From assembly GCF_036850765.1 (NCBI RefSeq), contig NC_089495.1:69106410-69170409 (forward strand): a stretch of 64,000 nucleotides of DNA, in the 5' to 3' direction. Made by a program: the position numbers and the translations under genes. Origin of the DNA: Saccopteryx bilineata. Lineage: Eukaryota > Chordata > Mammalia > Chiroptera > Emballonuridae. Position 1 is the stretch's first letter. Each line of letters starts with the position of its first letter. Positions 22,867-34,303 of this stretch are shown piece after piece. The notes beneath the pieces were generated by a model. That model worked only from the letters and a program-made list of their open reading frames with translations. It searched no databases and was not told the origin of the DNA.

Positions 22867-23800
22867 ATTGGCACTGTGAGCAGGATGGATGACTCATGAC
22901 TTGGATAACTTTGAGGGGAGACTTCTCTTGGCTTATTAGTTGGTTCCAAATCACTGTGAGAGTGAATTGGGACTTATTTGCTATTATGTCTTCCAGTGGC
23001 ATCCACTCTTCTCTTTATCCAAATTTCCTAGGTGTGGGAATATTGAAAACAGTGCTAATTGGCTAGAGACTCCATGAGCTAGATGCTAGCCTATGGGAGC
23101 CCACCTTAGCACAATAGGGGAGATAGGCTGGTAGAGCCATTTATGTGGAGTGGCTTTCTTCTGTGCTTCTTGTCACAGCCTGTGTTTGCTAGAGGCCTGT
23201 TCCAGGCACTGTAACTTTCACACAGTTTCTTATTATTTGGAGCAGAATTCTGATTTGCCTGTGTGATTCAGGTGTTCCCTGTGGAAAAGGAGGTAGATTG
23301 GGCTCTTCCAGATTAGAGATACAGCATTCTAGCTTTCTTATCCTGTTGCTAAGATAGAAACAGTGGCCTGTCTTCTTTGCTGCTACATACTTGGCTGTCG
23401 TTATCAGTGATCTTGAAACTCCCTAAACACACAGATTTATTACAGGTTGTACCATTGGAGACCAGTCATCTGACATTTAATTTAAGGTGGGCAAGAGGAC
23501 AAATATCTCATCTCTGCACCCTACCCTTAAGAATACTCCCAAAATTTCCTACTTGCTTAAATTATGTAAGACCACCTAGCTAATGTGCTTGGTGTTTAAT
23601 AAATGTCCCACATATCAACATGCATAGGGAATGACACTTCAAACAAGGATGCTTACTGCACTGACCCAAAGAGAGGCTGCTATAGTTCTCTAAATGCAGA
23701 TCCAATCCCTAGAATGTGGATGGATAAGCATTGCGGCAAAATGACTGCCTATTCCAGCAACCTGGAAGCCACCAAGAATGATTGAGCTGACTTTTCTGTG
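22867..23800 (+). other. Possible proviral leader, decayed
   Basis: This sequence follows the LTR and primer-binding-like site and is less AT-rich than the surroundings, as a retroviral leader would be. I see no gag, pol or env motif. A 60-codon ORF at 23603-23785 contains four cysteines (DAYCTDPKRGCYSS near its centre) but I cannot assign it. It may be leader, a recombined fragment, or unrelated DNA. Confidence 0.35.
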
Positions 23801-24779
23801 TTAATCTTTGATGTTACAGAATGAAAAAAGTTGAATGGAAGATAGAGCTGGGAGGAAGAGCTTCTATTCAAAATTCCTTCTAAATTATTCATTGTATACT
23901 TCCCATCTGAAAATTGAAAGTTTATATACATTTTAGAAACCCTTTCATATTGATGCAAATTTGTGAAGGTTACCTGGCCAAATTTCATGTTTAAATTGCC
24001 CAAAGATAGAAGCCAATATAGAAAACATCAAATTGACATCTAAGTAATAGAACACATCACTAAACCAGATGGTTGTAAAGTAAAAATTTACAAATTTGTC
24101 CAGATATTATTATTTGGCAAATATGAAACTCTAGAGTTCAGAGAGAGAAAATTTATTTTAAAATCCACTATGGATTTATGGTAGTTCTATTATCACTGAA
24201 ACAGAAAACCTATGAAAGCATTAAAATAATTCTCAAGCATAAAAAGATATTTGAAATCACAAAGTGAGCTAGTAAAAATTTGCTGTTTTCTAACTTGGCA
24301 TTCTGCTCAATATACAACTCATATGTCATCTTCGATAGTAACAAAAAAAAGTTATCCCCATAAAAGTACAGGGACATGGAAGGACCAGTGTCTGTATCTT
24401 CCAGTTTAGTCTTTTCCAAATCAGTGTTTCTTGTATCTGCTTGCAATCTCTATCATTGTACATGATGTGCGTTTTTTTTTAACTGTTGTGAATTTTTTAA
24501 ACCTATCTCTTAACTATTAATTACTAATTCATACTTTAAATTATTCTGATAGTGTCTTCTTAATAACAAAAAACTCTTACTCACTTTTTGCTGGTTTAGT
24601 TCAATTTTCCATGTTCAATTTGTAGAATATATCTTGAGTGCTCCTACCAGATGCCATGCCTTCTCTGATATAATAATACCTCCACTTTGTAGGATTCTTT
24701 AAAAAAAAAAAAAAAGCTCATGTACCTGAGAAAAGTTTACCAACATTCAAGAGACTATTTTTCTTCCTTAAAAGATATA
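23801..24779. other. Unique AT-rich spacer, nothing recognised
   Basis: No supported gene or repeat. A-runs occur at 24342-24349 and 24701-24715. Short ORFs on the minus strand show no domain. Confidence 0.5.
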
Positions 24780-24907
24780 CAGTGTATCCGTAAAGTCATG
24801 GTGCACTTTTGACCGGTCACAGGAAAGCAACAAAAGACGATAGAAATGTGAAGTCTGCACCAAATAAAAGGAAAACTCTCACAGTTTCATACCTATTCAG
24901 TGCAGTT

Positions 24908-25300
24908 TTTTTTTTTTTTTCTGAAGCTGGAAACGGGGAGAGACAGTCAGACAGACTCCCGCATGTGCCAGACCAGGATCCACCCGGCACGCCCACCAGG
25001 GGCGATGCTCTGCCCACCAGGGGGCGATGCTCTGCCCCTCCGGGGCGTTGGTCTGCCGTGACCAGAGCCACTCTAGCGCCTGGGGCAGAGGCCAAGGAGC
25101 CATCCCCAGCGCCCAGGCCATCTTTGCTCGAATGGAGCCTTGGCTGCGGGAGGGGAAGAGAGAGACAGAGAAGAACAGAGAGGAAGGAGGGGGGGTGGAG
25201 AAACAAATGGACGCTTCTCCTATGTGCCCTGGCCGGGAATCGAACCCGGGTCCCCCCGCACACCAGGCCGATGCTCTACTGCTGAGCCAACCAGCCAGGG
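24908..25300 (-). mobile_element. Type A SINE nested in the mariner-like element
   Basis: On the minus strand it has the full type A head (GGCCCTGGCTGGTTGGCTCA), an intact B box GGTTCGATTCC, the body, and a T-run (antisense A tail) at 24906-24920. Target duplications CCTATTCAGTGCAG at 24892-24905 and 25301-25314 are perfect and belong to the mariner sequence. The insertion is therefore younger than the transposon. Confidence 0.96.
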
Positions 25301-25304
25301 CCTA

Positions 25305-25600
25305 TTCAGTGCAGTTCAATGTAGGCTCACACACAGATTTTTTAGGGCTCCTTAGGTAGCTATCCTGTATAGCCTCTACAGACTCGTCACTGACTGATGG
25401 CCTACCAGAATGGGGTTTCTCCACCAAACTGCCAGTTTCCTTCAACTGCTTATCCCACTGAGTAATGTTATTCTTATGTGGTGGTGCTTCGTTATAAGTG
25501 TGCTGTTATTCACGTTGCACTTTGGTCATGGATTCGAATTTAGCAAGCCACAGAACACACTGAACTTTCCTCTGTACCATCCACATCTCTACTGGCATGT
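25305..25600 (-). pseudogene. Mariner-like transposase N-terminal (helix-turn-helix) remnant
   Basis: Reading the minus strand from about 25590, one frame gives VQRKVQCVLWLAKFESMTKV, then a stop codon, then HTYNEAPPHKNNITQWDKQL, then LKETGSLVEKPHSGRPSVSD and EAIQDSYLRSPKKSV. This order is typical of the DNA-binding domain that databases call DUF4817 in mariner-like transposases, which would bind the terminal repeats. The match continues to about 25320 and then is lost by deletion; the DDE catalytic part is missing. The single in-frame TAA lies after KVQRE. Too short for the ORF lists because of that stop. Confidence 0.8.
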
Positions 25601-25785
25601 CCATGGGCTGCTCCGCTGTATACATGGTGTTACGTCATCATCTGCTCATGCGCACATGCTGCCATATCATCCTACAGAAACTGGGAGGGTTTTCCTTTCA
25701 TTTGGTTCAGATTTTACATTTCTATCATCTTTTGTTGCTTTCCTGTGACTGGTCAAAAGTGCACCATGACTACGGACACACTGTA

Positions 25786-26949
25786 TATTAACACTGGTCT
25801 ATGTAGAGTTGTTAAAGGTTTATCATTGTCTATAATTTACTGCAAGATTTTAATAGTAGCTTTTATTATGTATTTGTACTAATTCTTTAAATAAATATTA
25901 GAACTGGTAGTTTTAAACTGTTATAAAAATAACAAAATGAGTATTTTGGATATAATATCATTTTAAAATAGTTTTTCTGGTAAAGAAGAACTTACCCATC
26001 ACAGATTGAACTACAACAATGCTGAAAGAGTATTAATATCTTAAGTTTCACAATGTGCTATAAGATTTATTTCAGTAATTAATACTATGTTTGGAACCAA
26101 TTTCACTGCAAAACTAATTCTGAAAAGGTAAAAATATGTCAAGTATTAAAAAGTTTCATTAAAGAATTCACAAGGTCTTGGGAGAATGCTCTAGTCTCTA
26201 TTTATTCAAAATGGTGTCTGTCAAATGAAACTTCCATATCTCTGTCATCCAGATGAGAATTCTCCAATAGTTTAAAGACAGTCCTTAATTTATGAGTTAG
26301 AGGGGAAAATGCAAAGAAAATATAGCTGTCCCTAGATAGACTGTCATTTAAATATGGAACGGAATTAAATGTGGCAATTCAGAGGGAAAAATCAATATTG
26401 CAACTGACACAGAGAACATATTATATTTATGCAGCTGTAATAAGAAAATGAAAAGATAAAATTAGAGTATCTTAGGCTTTCTAACTGCTAACACTTTCTT
26501 CTCTTAAAAATATTTTAAATTGGTATAGAAAATTTAGAAACATGAATTATAAAGATAGTCTAGATTTTAAACCTAAAGTGATTTCTCTCAAAATCTGAAC
26601 CTGTTAAAAAATAGTGTGATTAATGTTATGCAAGAAATATTATTTTATATCTGTGTTAAATTTTTTACTAAAATGTTAAAAATGATGTATTTGCAAAATT
26701 GTCTACATAGTTTATATTAACTCCAATATTAATCATAGATTATATTATACAATTATATCATTTTACTTTATTATTCTTTTAAAAACTGGAAGAGGAAACA
26801 AAATTTAAGAGAATTAACAGCATTCCAGAATTTGTCCTTGTGTCTATTTCTAGTAACTTCTGTCAATGATAACTGCCATTGTGTCTTCTAATATCATATA
26901 TTAATTTTGTTTGTATTTAAACTTTAAAGAAGTATTATTCTTATACATG
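25786..26949. other. Unique AT-rich spacer, nothing recognised
   Basis: No gene, RNA or clear repeat is seen in this stretch. Confidence 0.5.
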
Positions 26950-27465
26950 GCTTCTTTGAATTAACATTATATTTGTGAGATCCTTCCATATTTTTGCTTG
27001 CAGTGGTAGTTTGCTGACTAGTTTTGCTTTGTGTGACTACATTATAAATTATTTACCCTTTCTATTGTTGATAAGCATTGATACTTTGTAGTTTGGGGCT
27101 ATTACAAATAAAATTATTATATACATACTTGTGCATTTCCCTTAGGAAACATATAATTTTCTTTCTAGCAGAAATATACTTAAGAGTCGAATTACTGTGT
27201 TAATGCCTGTTAATTGATTTACCTCCAGTAGATGCAGCAGGAAAGGTGTTCACAGTGGTTTTCGCCAATTCAACTTTCCCAACCAGTGACTGAGAATTCT
27301 ACTTGCTACACATCTTCACTAACATTTGATATTATCTGTCTTTTTGGCCTATCCTAAATTGTAAAAATATCCAAAATGTTGTGTTTTAAAGGGTGTTTTG
27401 TCTAATTTTCTTGAAAAAAATTGTCACATCTTGAATACTTTGTATAAATTAGTTTTCTTTATTTT
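26950..27465 (-). mobile_element. Old L1 ORF2 end / 3'UTR fragment, antisense
   Basis: Phrases such as TTTCTATTGTTGATAAGCAT, GAAATATACTTAAGAGTCGA and TACACATCTTCACTAACATT are the usual antisense of the old L1 ORF2 C-terminus and 3'UTR. No frame is left. Confidence 0.65.
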
Positions 27466-27822
27466 TAAAATTATTATTAAGTGAGAGGTGGGGAGGCAGA
27501 GGTGACAGAATCCCGCATGCGCCCTGACTGGAATCCACCAGGCAAGCTCTCTCAGGGGTGAAGGTTTGCCCATTGATCAACAATGAGCTATGTGCCTGAG
27601 GTAAACTCATGGAGCCATCTCCAGTACCCAGTGCCAACTTTGCTAAAAGAATTGAGCCATGGCTATGGGAGGGGAAGAGAGAGAGAGGATGAGAGAAAAA
27701 GGGGAAAGGAAGGAGTGGAGAAGCAGATGATCACCTCGCCTGTGTTCCCTGACCAGGAATCAAATCCACAACATCCACACTCCAGCCTGATGATCTACCA
27801 CTGAGCCAAATGGCCAGGGTCC
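27466..27822 (-). mobile_element. Type A SINE, older copy
   Basis: On the minus strand the head is ACCCTGGCCATTTGGCTCAG, followed by the type A body and a weak A-rich tail at 27455-27480. Many substitutions and small deletions suggest an old copy. Confidence 0.87.
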
Positions 27823-28496
27823 ATTAGTTTTATTTTTTTGTGAAGATAATTTCAGTAAAAAATAGATAAAATTAGTGCTAAGAAGATGCATTTCATACCG
27901 ATGCCAACATCTCATGTTAGGCCGCCACCATTTTCTTTAATCCTAGAAAAAAAATCGTGTTTTTCCATGAAGAGTAGTTGATTTCCTATTATTGGAAATC
28001 TGTAAGCAAGGGATAGAATGTCTTGCCCATGAGTTGCAGAAGTGATACTTGAAGAAAATATGATGTTCAGTTAGATTTCTGAAATCAATTCATTTGAGGT
28101 TCTGTAAAATAGCCAAGTGCCAGAAGGGTAGAGGACATCTATTGCTGCAAAGTGAAGAACAATACAGTTTTGCTATAGTGTACATCAATTTGCCTCTCTC
28201 AAGGAACAGCTATATTTCAGAGAGTGATGAATTTTAGACCCCAAATTGTCAGACTAATCTTAATTTCTGAAAATTATGTGTGTCATATTTAATTTAAAAA
28301 GTATTCATAATGATTTTGTTATAAAATTATTTATCTATTTATAGTCTAAATTTTTTTTATTCATGTCTGGTCAATTTGGAGACAAGTAATGCTAGGAACC
28401 CTGAAGCCCCTTTCTGTGATGCTAATGAGAGCACTTACAAATGCACCTCTAGAGTTAGTAGTGACCTGGAGCAGTGCTCAGCCTCCTTACAGGAGT
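27823..28496. other. Unique spacer, nothing recognised
   Basis: No gene or repeat could be supported in this stretch. Confidence 0.45.
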
Positions 28497-28675
28497 CAGT
28501 GGTTCTCTGACCATGGCCCAGACCAATAACATCAGCTACACCTGGGGGCTTATTCAAAATGCAAATTCTAGGGCCCCAAACCAAACTCATTGAATCTAAA
28601 TTCAAGGGAAAGATGCTCAAAATCTGTACTTTAACAATCCTTCCAAGTAATTCTAATGCAAGCTAAGGTTGACTG
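28497..28675 (+). mobile_element. MER5-like hAT (Charlie) fragment
   Basis: It begins CAGTGGTTCTCTGACCATGG and continues with ACATCAGCTACACCTGGGGG, then GCAAATTCTAGGGCCCC, and ends near CTAATGCAAGCTAAGGTTGA. This follows the recalled MER5A/MER58 consensus (non-autonomous hAT-Charlie), diverged as expected for an ancient element. Confidence 0.75.
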
Positions 28676-31600
28676 AAGTATGGTAAGATTTAGAAGCACG
28701 GCACAGGTAGCTTTGTTCTAATTTATTTTAAACAGGGCTCTGCACAACCCCAGAGATGATTTTTAAGCCGTTAGGAATTCACAATGTGCTGTCTTAAACT
28801 AATCATCTGGTCATAGAAGTTCCACTTGACCCACTACTAATTTGATTCAAGCATTAGGTATCAGAGAAGTTAAAATTTCATCATAAGTCTTTTATTTCAT
28901 ACTTACAAGCCATTTTGATTTGCAGTTTCAAATTACAATCTCCAGAACAGACAGGAGAAGTCTAAACATACTCTTCAGTTTCTTAGGTGATTAGTTTATT
29001 ATTAGCCTATTTAAGGGAGGCATATCCTTTTTAAATTTTCCCCTGCTCTAACTCTTTTCAAAACTTAATCACTACACTCTTGACACTCTGTTTTAAACAA
29101 AATTTCCAAATGGTAGTTATTTCTTCATGGTGTTTACTAGACTGACTTTAAAACTTCACTGTCTGAATATCTCAATTGGTTGCCATGATATCTAAGTGTA
29201 GATGTTTCTAGACAGAAGTATGTCTGCCAAGGAAAGCTTTTTGTTTGAAACTTGAAAAGAAAGATAAACCTTATGATGTTTTGGGGCTTATTACATAGAT
29301 AGATATAAGCAGAAAATCAAATTTGTAAATGTCTTAGGAAATTCAGGAAGAAATGTTTCTAATTTCTTCTTAAAATATTGTCAAGGATATATTTTATAGC
29401 ATACCAACCTTTTTCTGACTTTAGAATTTTGATGGTTTTATGTGGGTTGCAGAGAAATTAAGAATATTTTCAAAATTCTTATAGTTATTATGTATTCTTT
29501 ATTATAATGATAGTCTTCATTTTATATTTATTTTATAAGGGAATGTTTGTCTACTTTTTAAAATGTAATAATTTTAACATTGAAAAGCCAGAAATAAACT
29601 GAAACCATTTTATCTAAAATGTGGAAAATCCTGATAACAAGATTCAAGAGGAATAACTTAATTTTGTAAGAATATTGAGGAAAAAAATGTACTGATTTTA
29701 AATATCAAATATCTTAGAGTGAATGTTAATAAGTGCTTATGTTTTAAATCCAATGCTCTGCATTTTTAATAATGGGTATATGTTTCATAAGTGAATGCAT
29801 TATACTTTATTAGGAAAAATATTTCAAAGAGTAAAAATCATACATCAATACTTCATGTTTCGTGAACTTGAAAGACTAAAAATATTGTAGTTGTCGGGCT
29901 TACCAGAAATGCTCCTAAATATTGAGATTGAATTCCCTTGGAAATAGTTGCAATCAATTTTTATTTGCTACATTCAGCTACTCAATGAGATTAAATGTTA
30001 GAATTTATAGTATAACTTGTGGAAATTATAGCTCCCTTGCAAGGGTGAAGATATGGAAAGAGTATGCAGTATTTTTCTGATACTTAGAGTTCAGCTTTTA
30101 ATGGATACATAAACTAGTAGTGATCTGATCAGAAAGAAAGTAGGACATCATTTCAATTTGAAAGGAAGCTATAATGGTCTGAAATATTGTTCTTCTTGTA
30201 CTTGGATTCTGCTAAAGATTTAGAAGTGAAAATCTAAAAAAAAAAAAAAGGAACAAATCACTTTAGGGGTAGTGAATTCTTCCACTGGAAGCTGAAGCCC
30301 ATTTCTATTATATGACTGCAGTGACACCATTTACATCTCCTTTGTGAGAGTCCCTGGGTTGTAAAACAGAATGACTTTGACATTATTTAAGAAATTGTTA
30401 CCTGTAAATAAAGAGAAGTCAAAATTATAGTTAATTGCATATATGTGTAGGTATAAAAATAAAAATTAAACATTAATTTAAAATGAAAACTTTAAAATGT
30501 AGACTCTAAAATTTAATTCAAACATTCCTTTTTATAATTTACATTACTAAAATTTGACTCTAGATATTCTAAACCCAAACCACTGCTTATCTTTTATATT
30601 ATACATGATAAATAGTCACTCAATATAATCTCAATGTCAGAAGAATCTGTCATATAAAAATTATTTTCTGCTCATATTAAAATAGAATCCCTCTTCATCT
30701 TTTATCCTCTTTCCTCTTCAATAATGACATGCTACATTATAAATCCAATTTCCAAAATAATTTAATTTATTTCTCTGTTTAACAGTAAAGTCATAATTGA
30801 TTAAACTCAGACTATAAAAATATATGTTTACTGAAAACTCCAACTAAAGATCATTGAGAAAATTAAAGTAAGACTTTAGTAAGTTAAATATTAATACTTT
30901 ATTGTAATGAAAAAAGCTGTGATATTCTCAGATTTTCTTATTCTATTTTGTAGCATTTAGTTGTGTTCACTAAATTGATGAGGAGACCTAATTAATACAG
31001 AAAAAAAACCATACCCATATTTCAAATGAAAAATTACTTCATCTTCATGCCAGCATTATAATAAATGTAATAACTATCATAATTGTTATTTTATTATCAT
31101 CATCAAAAGCAATGTTTAATTATATGACATTAATGGTTTCAAACTTATCTAAGTACTCAAATGCTATTAACTATTATAATCATTGCAACTACATTTTGAG
31201 ATAATACTGTTATTTTTCTTATTTGTTGGAAGAGTAGGTAAAACTTATATTGTCATTTAATAAAAATTCCACAAAAGTGATGAGATATAGTGTGAAAAAA
31301 ACATTAGATAAGAAATCAAGAATATTTTTTCTGCCTATTTAAAACATCAGATAGGCAGATGAGGTAATATGGGTGTTCTGTGTTTAATGAATAAATAATG
31401 AGTTCTTACTTTCCAGACATTGTTTTTGCAATGGATATTTTATGTAATAATTCAACTCCGCATTGTTAGTCTTTTACCTTTTATATAAAACAGCAAACTG
31501 AGATTTGAGACTTTGAATTGTTTCCCAAAATATGTTTAAATTAATACTAGACCAAAGGATTAAATATAGGCCAATTTCAGTCCTAAAAATTAAGCTCACT

Positions 31601-32619
31601 CCATTATCCTTATTTTTAATCTCAAAATTTTATATCGTAAAGTGATTATATGCTATACTTAAAATTGCTGTCCAGCAGCAAAACTTATCCAGACATGGAG
31701 TAGCTTTAACAAATAACTTGTGTTTCAAATAAACGTGTCCAGTACAATCTGTGCCTTTATTGCCCTACTTATCTTCTCATCTGTGGTGGATGCTCTAGAT
31801 CCACCTTCTCCTAAAAATATTCTGCCGTCCTGCTTCCCATAAAGCATGCTGCTGTGTCTTTTCAACTCCGTGGCCACTACTCAAGCTTCTTTACTAACTC
31901 TTAAAAGTGTAATTTTCCATAGATTCAGTCTTTAGAGTGGCTTAGTAGCCAAGTAATCAGAGAATAGAATCCATTTCATTTTTATAAATAACTTCAAAAT
32001 GTACATGAATTTTATTTATGTTAATATTTTTATTAAGAACAAAATCATTCTTTTATTTAAAAGATTTAAGCACCTGCCTCAGTTATAAGGCAGTTATGTC
32101 ATCTTCAAATTATATGGACATATTTTGATGGACAGACATACCAATAATATTGAAATACAAGGCTTACTTAGGGAATTAAGAAGTGTCCAGTTGTGTGTCA
32201 TTCTTCATGATACTGTCATTTATAAAGGACTGTGATTCATAGGATTTCAGTATCAGTAATTAAGTAGTTCAGAAAGTAAATGTAGGGTCACATTCTTATA
32301 AATGTTATACATAAACTAAAAGTGATTTGAGGCTGACAAAAATTCCTAAACTGCTAAAAAAAAAAAATCCTAAACTGCTAATATATTTCTTCCTTAGGAG
32401 CCTAGGTGTTTTTACCATTATAGAAATATTACCATATGTTTTAGGGTCCTGTGGCTAATTTGTTTTTTAGTGAACAAAAAACAAAACCACTAATATTAAA
32501 TTGAATTTCATTGTATACTTACAAAAATTTGACTATAAGTGATTCAAGAAGATTTTTCTTAAGTTAATTTTCTATCACTACACCCAAAAGGGAATGTAGC
32601 ATGATCAAAGGAAAGGCAG
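28676..32619. other. Longest repeat-poor stretch, nothing recognised
   Basis: Nearly 4 kb of AT-rich DNA without a SINE, recent L1 or clear ORF. There are only short poly-A runs (30237-30249) and a faint MIR-like phrase near 31380-31540. It could hold conserved non-coding DNA, but nothing in the sequence shows it directly. Confidence 0.5.
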
Positions 32620-32860
32620 TATGAAATAACAGTTAAGTTTGGATTATTATTGAGTTAGTAACCTAGCAGCACCATCTATTAGAGGTATAACTTTGGTCAA
32701 GTTGTTTAATGTATTTCCATCATATTTTCTCATCAGTAAATTAGAAATAATATCTATTTTATAGACTTAGTATTAAGATTCAATTTTATAATAAACATAA
32801 ATTTCTTGGGACAGTATTTGCCACATTTTGAATATTTGTAAATGTTAGCTATTATTCAAA
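32620..32860 (+). mobile_element. MIR SINE (ancient)
   Basis: The order of phrases follows MIR: TAACTTTGGTCAAGTTGTTT, TTTTCTCATCAGTAAATTAG, AATAATATCTATTTTATAGA, then GGGACAGTATTTGCCACATT. It is diverged. Confidence 0.7.
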
Positions 32861-32889
32861 AAGACAAGATTAGGTATGGAAACAATACT

Positions 32890-33103
32890 GGCCCTTGCTC
32901 AGTTAGCTCAGTCAGAGTATCATCTACAAACAACAGGGTTGTGGGTTCAATTCCCAGTTAAGACACACACAGGAAGCAACCAGTGAATGCACAACTAATG
33001 CAGTGAATGCAAAGAAACAAGTGTATGCTTCCTTTCTTTATCCCTTCTCTCTCCCTTCCTGTCTCTGTCTTTCTTAAAGTCAATCAATTAAAATAAAAAA
33101 TTA
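32890..33103 (+). mobile_element. Type D older tRNA-derived SINE
   Basis: The head is GGCCCTTGCTCAGTTAGCTC with B-box-like GGGTTCAATTCCC, followed by CT-rich and A-rich ends. It lies directly before another SINE. Confidence 0.8.
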
Positions 33104-33202
33104 AGGCTTGGCTGGATAGCTTGCTTGGTTGAACCATAGGCCCAAAATGCAGAGGTTGCCTGTTGGATCCCCAGTCAGGTCACATACAGGAGCAGCTCAA
33201 TG

Positions 33203-33242
<40 letters not shown>

Positions 33243-33330
33243 TCTCTCTCTTCATGCCTCTTTCTAAAAAGAAAAGAAAAAAAAAGAAGAGAAAAAAAAG
33301 AAAAAAGAAAAGAAGAAAAAAAGAAAAAAA
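33104..33330 (+). mobile_element. Type D older tRNA-derived SINE with CT microsatellite
   Basis: The head is GGCTTGGCTGGATAGCTTGC. A pure (CT)n run fills 33207-33239, and the A/G-rich tail extends to about 33330. It follows the previous SINE without a gap. Confidence 0.78.
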
Positions 33331-33391
33331 TACTTAACTAGAGGCCAAAATATCTAAGCTTGAATCCTGTATTCTCAAAAAATGGGAGAAA

Positions 33392-33763
33392 TTGCCCTGG
33401 CTGGTTGGCTCAGTGGTAGAGATTGGCCAGTGTGTGGAAGTCACAGGCTCAATTCCCAGTCAGGGCACACAAAAGAAGTGCCCAACTGTTTCTCCACCTT
33501 TCCCCCTCTCCTTTTCCTCTATTTATCTCTTGCTCTCCCACAGCCAAGGCTCCACTGGAGCAAAGTTGACCTGGGTGCTGAGGATGGCTCCGTGGCCTTC
33601 ATTCACTTCAGGCACTAGAATGGCCCTGGTTGGAACGAAGCAACATCCCAGATGGGCAGAATATCACCTCCTAGTGGGCTTGCCTGGTGGATCCTTGTCC
33701 GGCACATGCAGGAGTCTGTCTCTCTGCCTCCTTGCTTCTCACTTCAGAAAAATACAAAAAAAA
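33392..33763 (+). mobile_element. Type A SINE
   Basis: The head is GCCCTGGCTGGTTGGCTCAG with a degraded B box (GGCTCAATTCCC), the full body and an A-rich tail. Probable target duplications are AAAAAATGGGAGAAA upstream and AAAAAATGAGAAAG downstream, with one indel. Confidence 0.9.
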
Positions 33764-33954
33764 ATGAGAAAGTATTAGTATTGCTAGCTGAAACGTGAAG
33801 ATTCATGCATACCCTATCTATATTTAAAGGTTGTTAATATAAGTTTGAATACTACTCATATTTTTCTATGTTTAAGAAGCATCTTATGTACCATAATTTT
33901 GGGCCTTGAAATTTGAAAAAAAAATGTATTATGTAGTTTTTGAACTGAAGTTGG

Positions 33955-34292
33955 CTTTTTTGTTTTGTTTTGTTTTGTTTTTACAGGGACAGAGAGAGAG
34001 AGAGAGAGTCAGAGAGAGGAATGGATAGGGAACACAGGACAGGAACGGAGAGAGATGAGAAGCATCAATTATCAGTTTTTCGTTGCAACACCTTAGTTGT
34101 ACATTGATTGTTTTCTCATATGTGCCTTGACCGCAGGCCTTTGGCAGACCGAGTAACCCCTTGCTTGAGCCAGTGACCGTGGGTCCAAGCTGGTGAGCTT
34201 TTTTGCTCAAACTGGCTACCTCGGGGTCTCAAACCTGGGTCCTCTGCATCCCATTTTGATGCTCCATCCACTATACCACCGCCTGGTCAGGC
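33955..34292 (-). mobile_element. Type B SINE
   Basis: In antisense the type B head lies at the right end (GCCTGACCAGGCGGTGGTAT). A T-rich (GTTTT)n tail and GA-rich stretch lie at the left. Probable target duplications GAACTGAAGTT (33942-33952) and GAACTCAAGTT (34293-34303) differ at one base. Confidence 0.92.
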
Positions 34293-34303
34293 GAACTCAA
34301 GTT

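Larger units (their letters stand above)
24780..25783 (-). mobile_element. Deleted mariner-like transposon with ~108-bp inverted ends
   Basis: The ends are CAGTGTATCCGTAAAGTCAT and, in antisense, CAGTGTGTCCGTAGTCATGG. The inverted repeats run about 108 bp, to ...CAGTTTC, with about nine substitutions and one 2-base gap by eye. TA duplications lie at 24778-24779 and 25784-25785, as for the Tc1/mariner superfamily. Without the nested SINE the element is about 600 bp. The minus strand carries a remnant of a transposase N-terminus (separate entry). The catalytic domain is absent, so it is non-autonomous. Confidence 0.92.

Noticed and set aside
24809..25285. Long overlapping ORFs on both strands (up to 158 codons)
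   Set aside because: They run through a type A SINE and mariner sequence. The same pseudo-proteins recur in every GC-rich type A copy (for example 14479-14877, 36405-36869).
33207..33330. Regulatory GA/CT element
   Set aside because: The (CT)n run and A/G tail are the microsatellite end of an old SINE.
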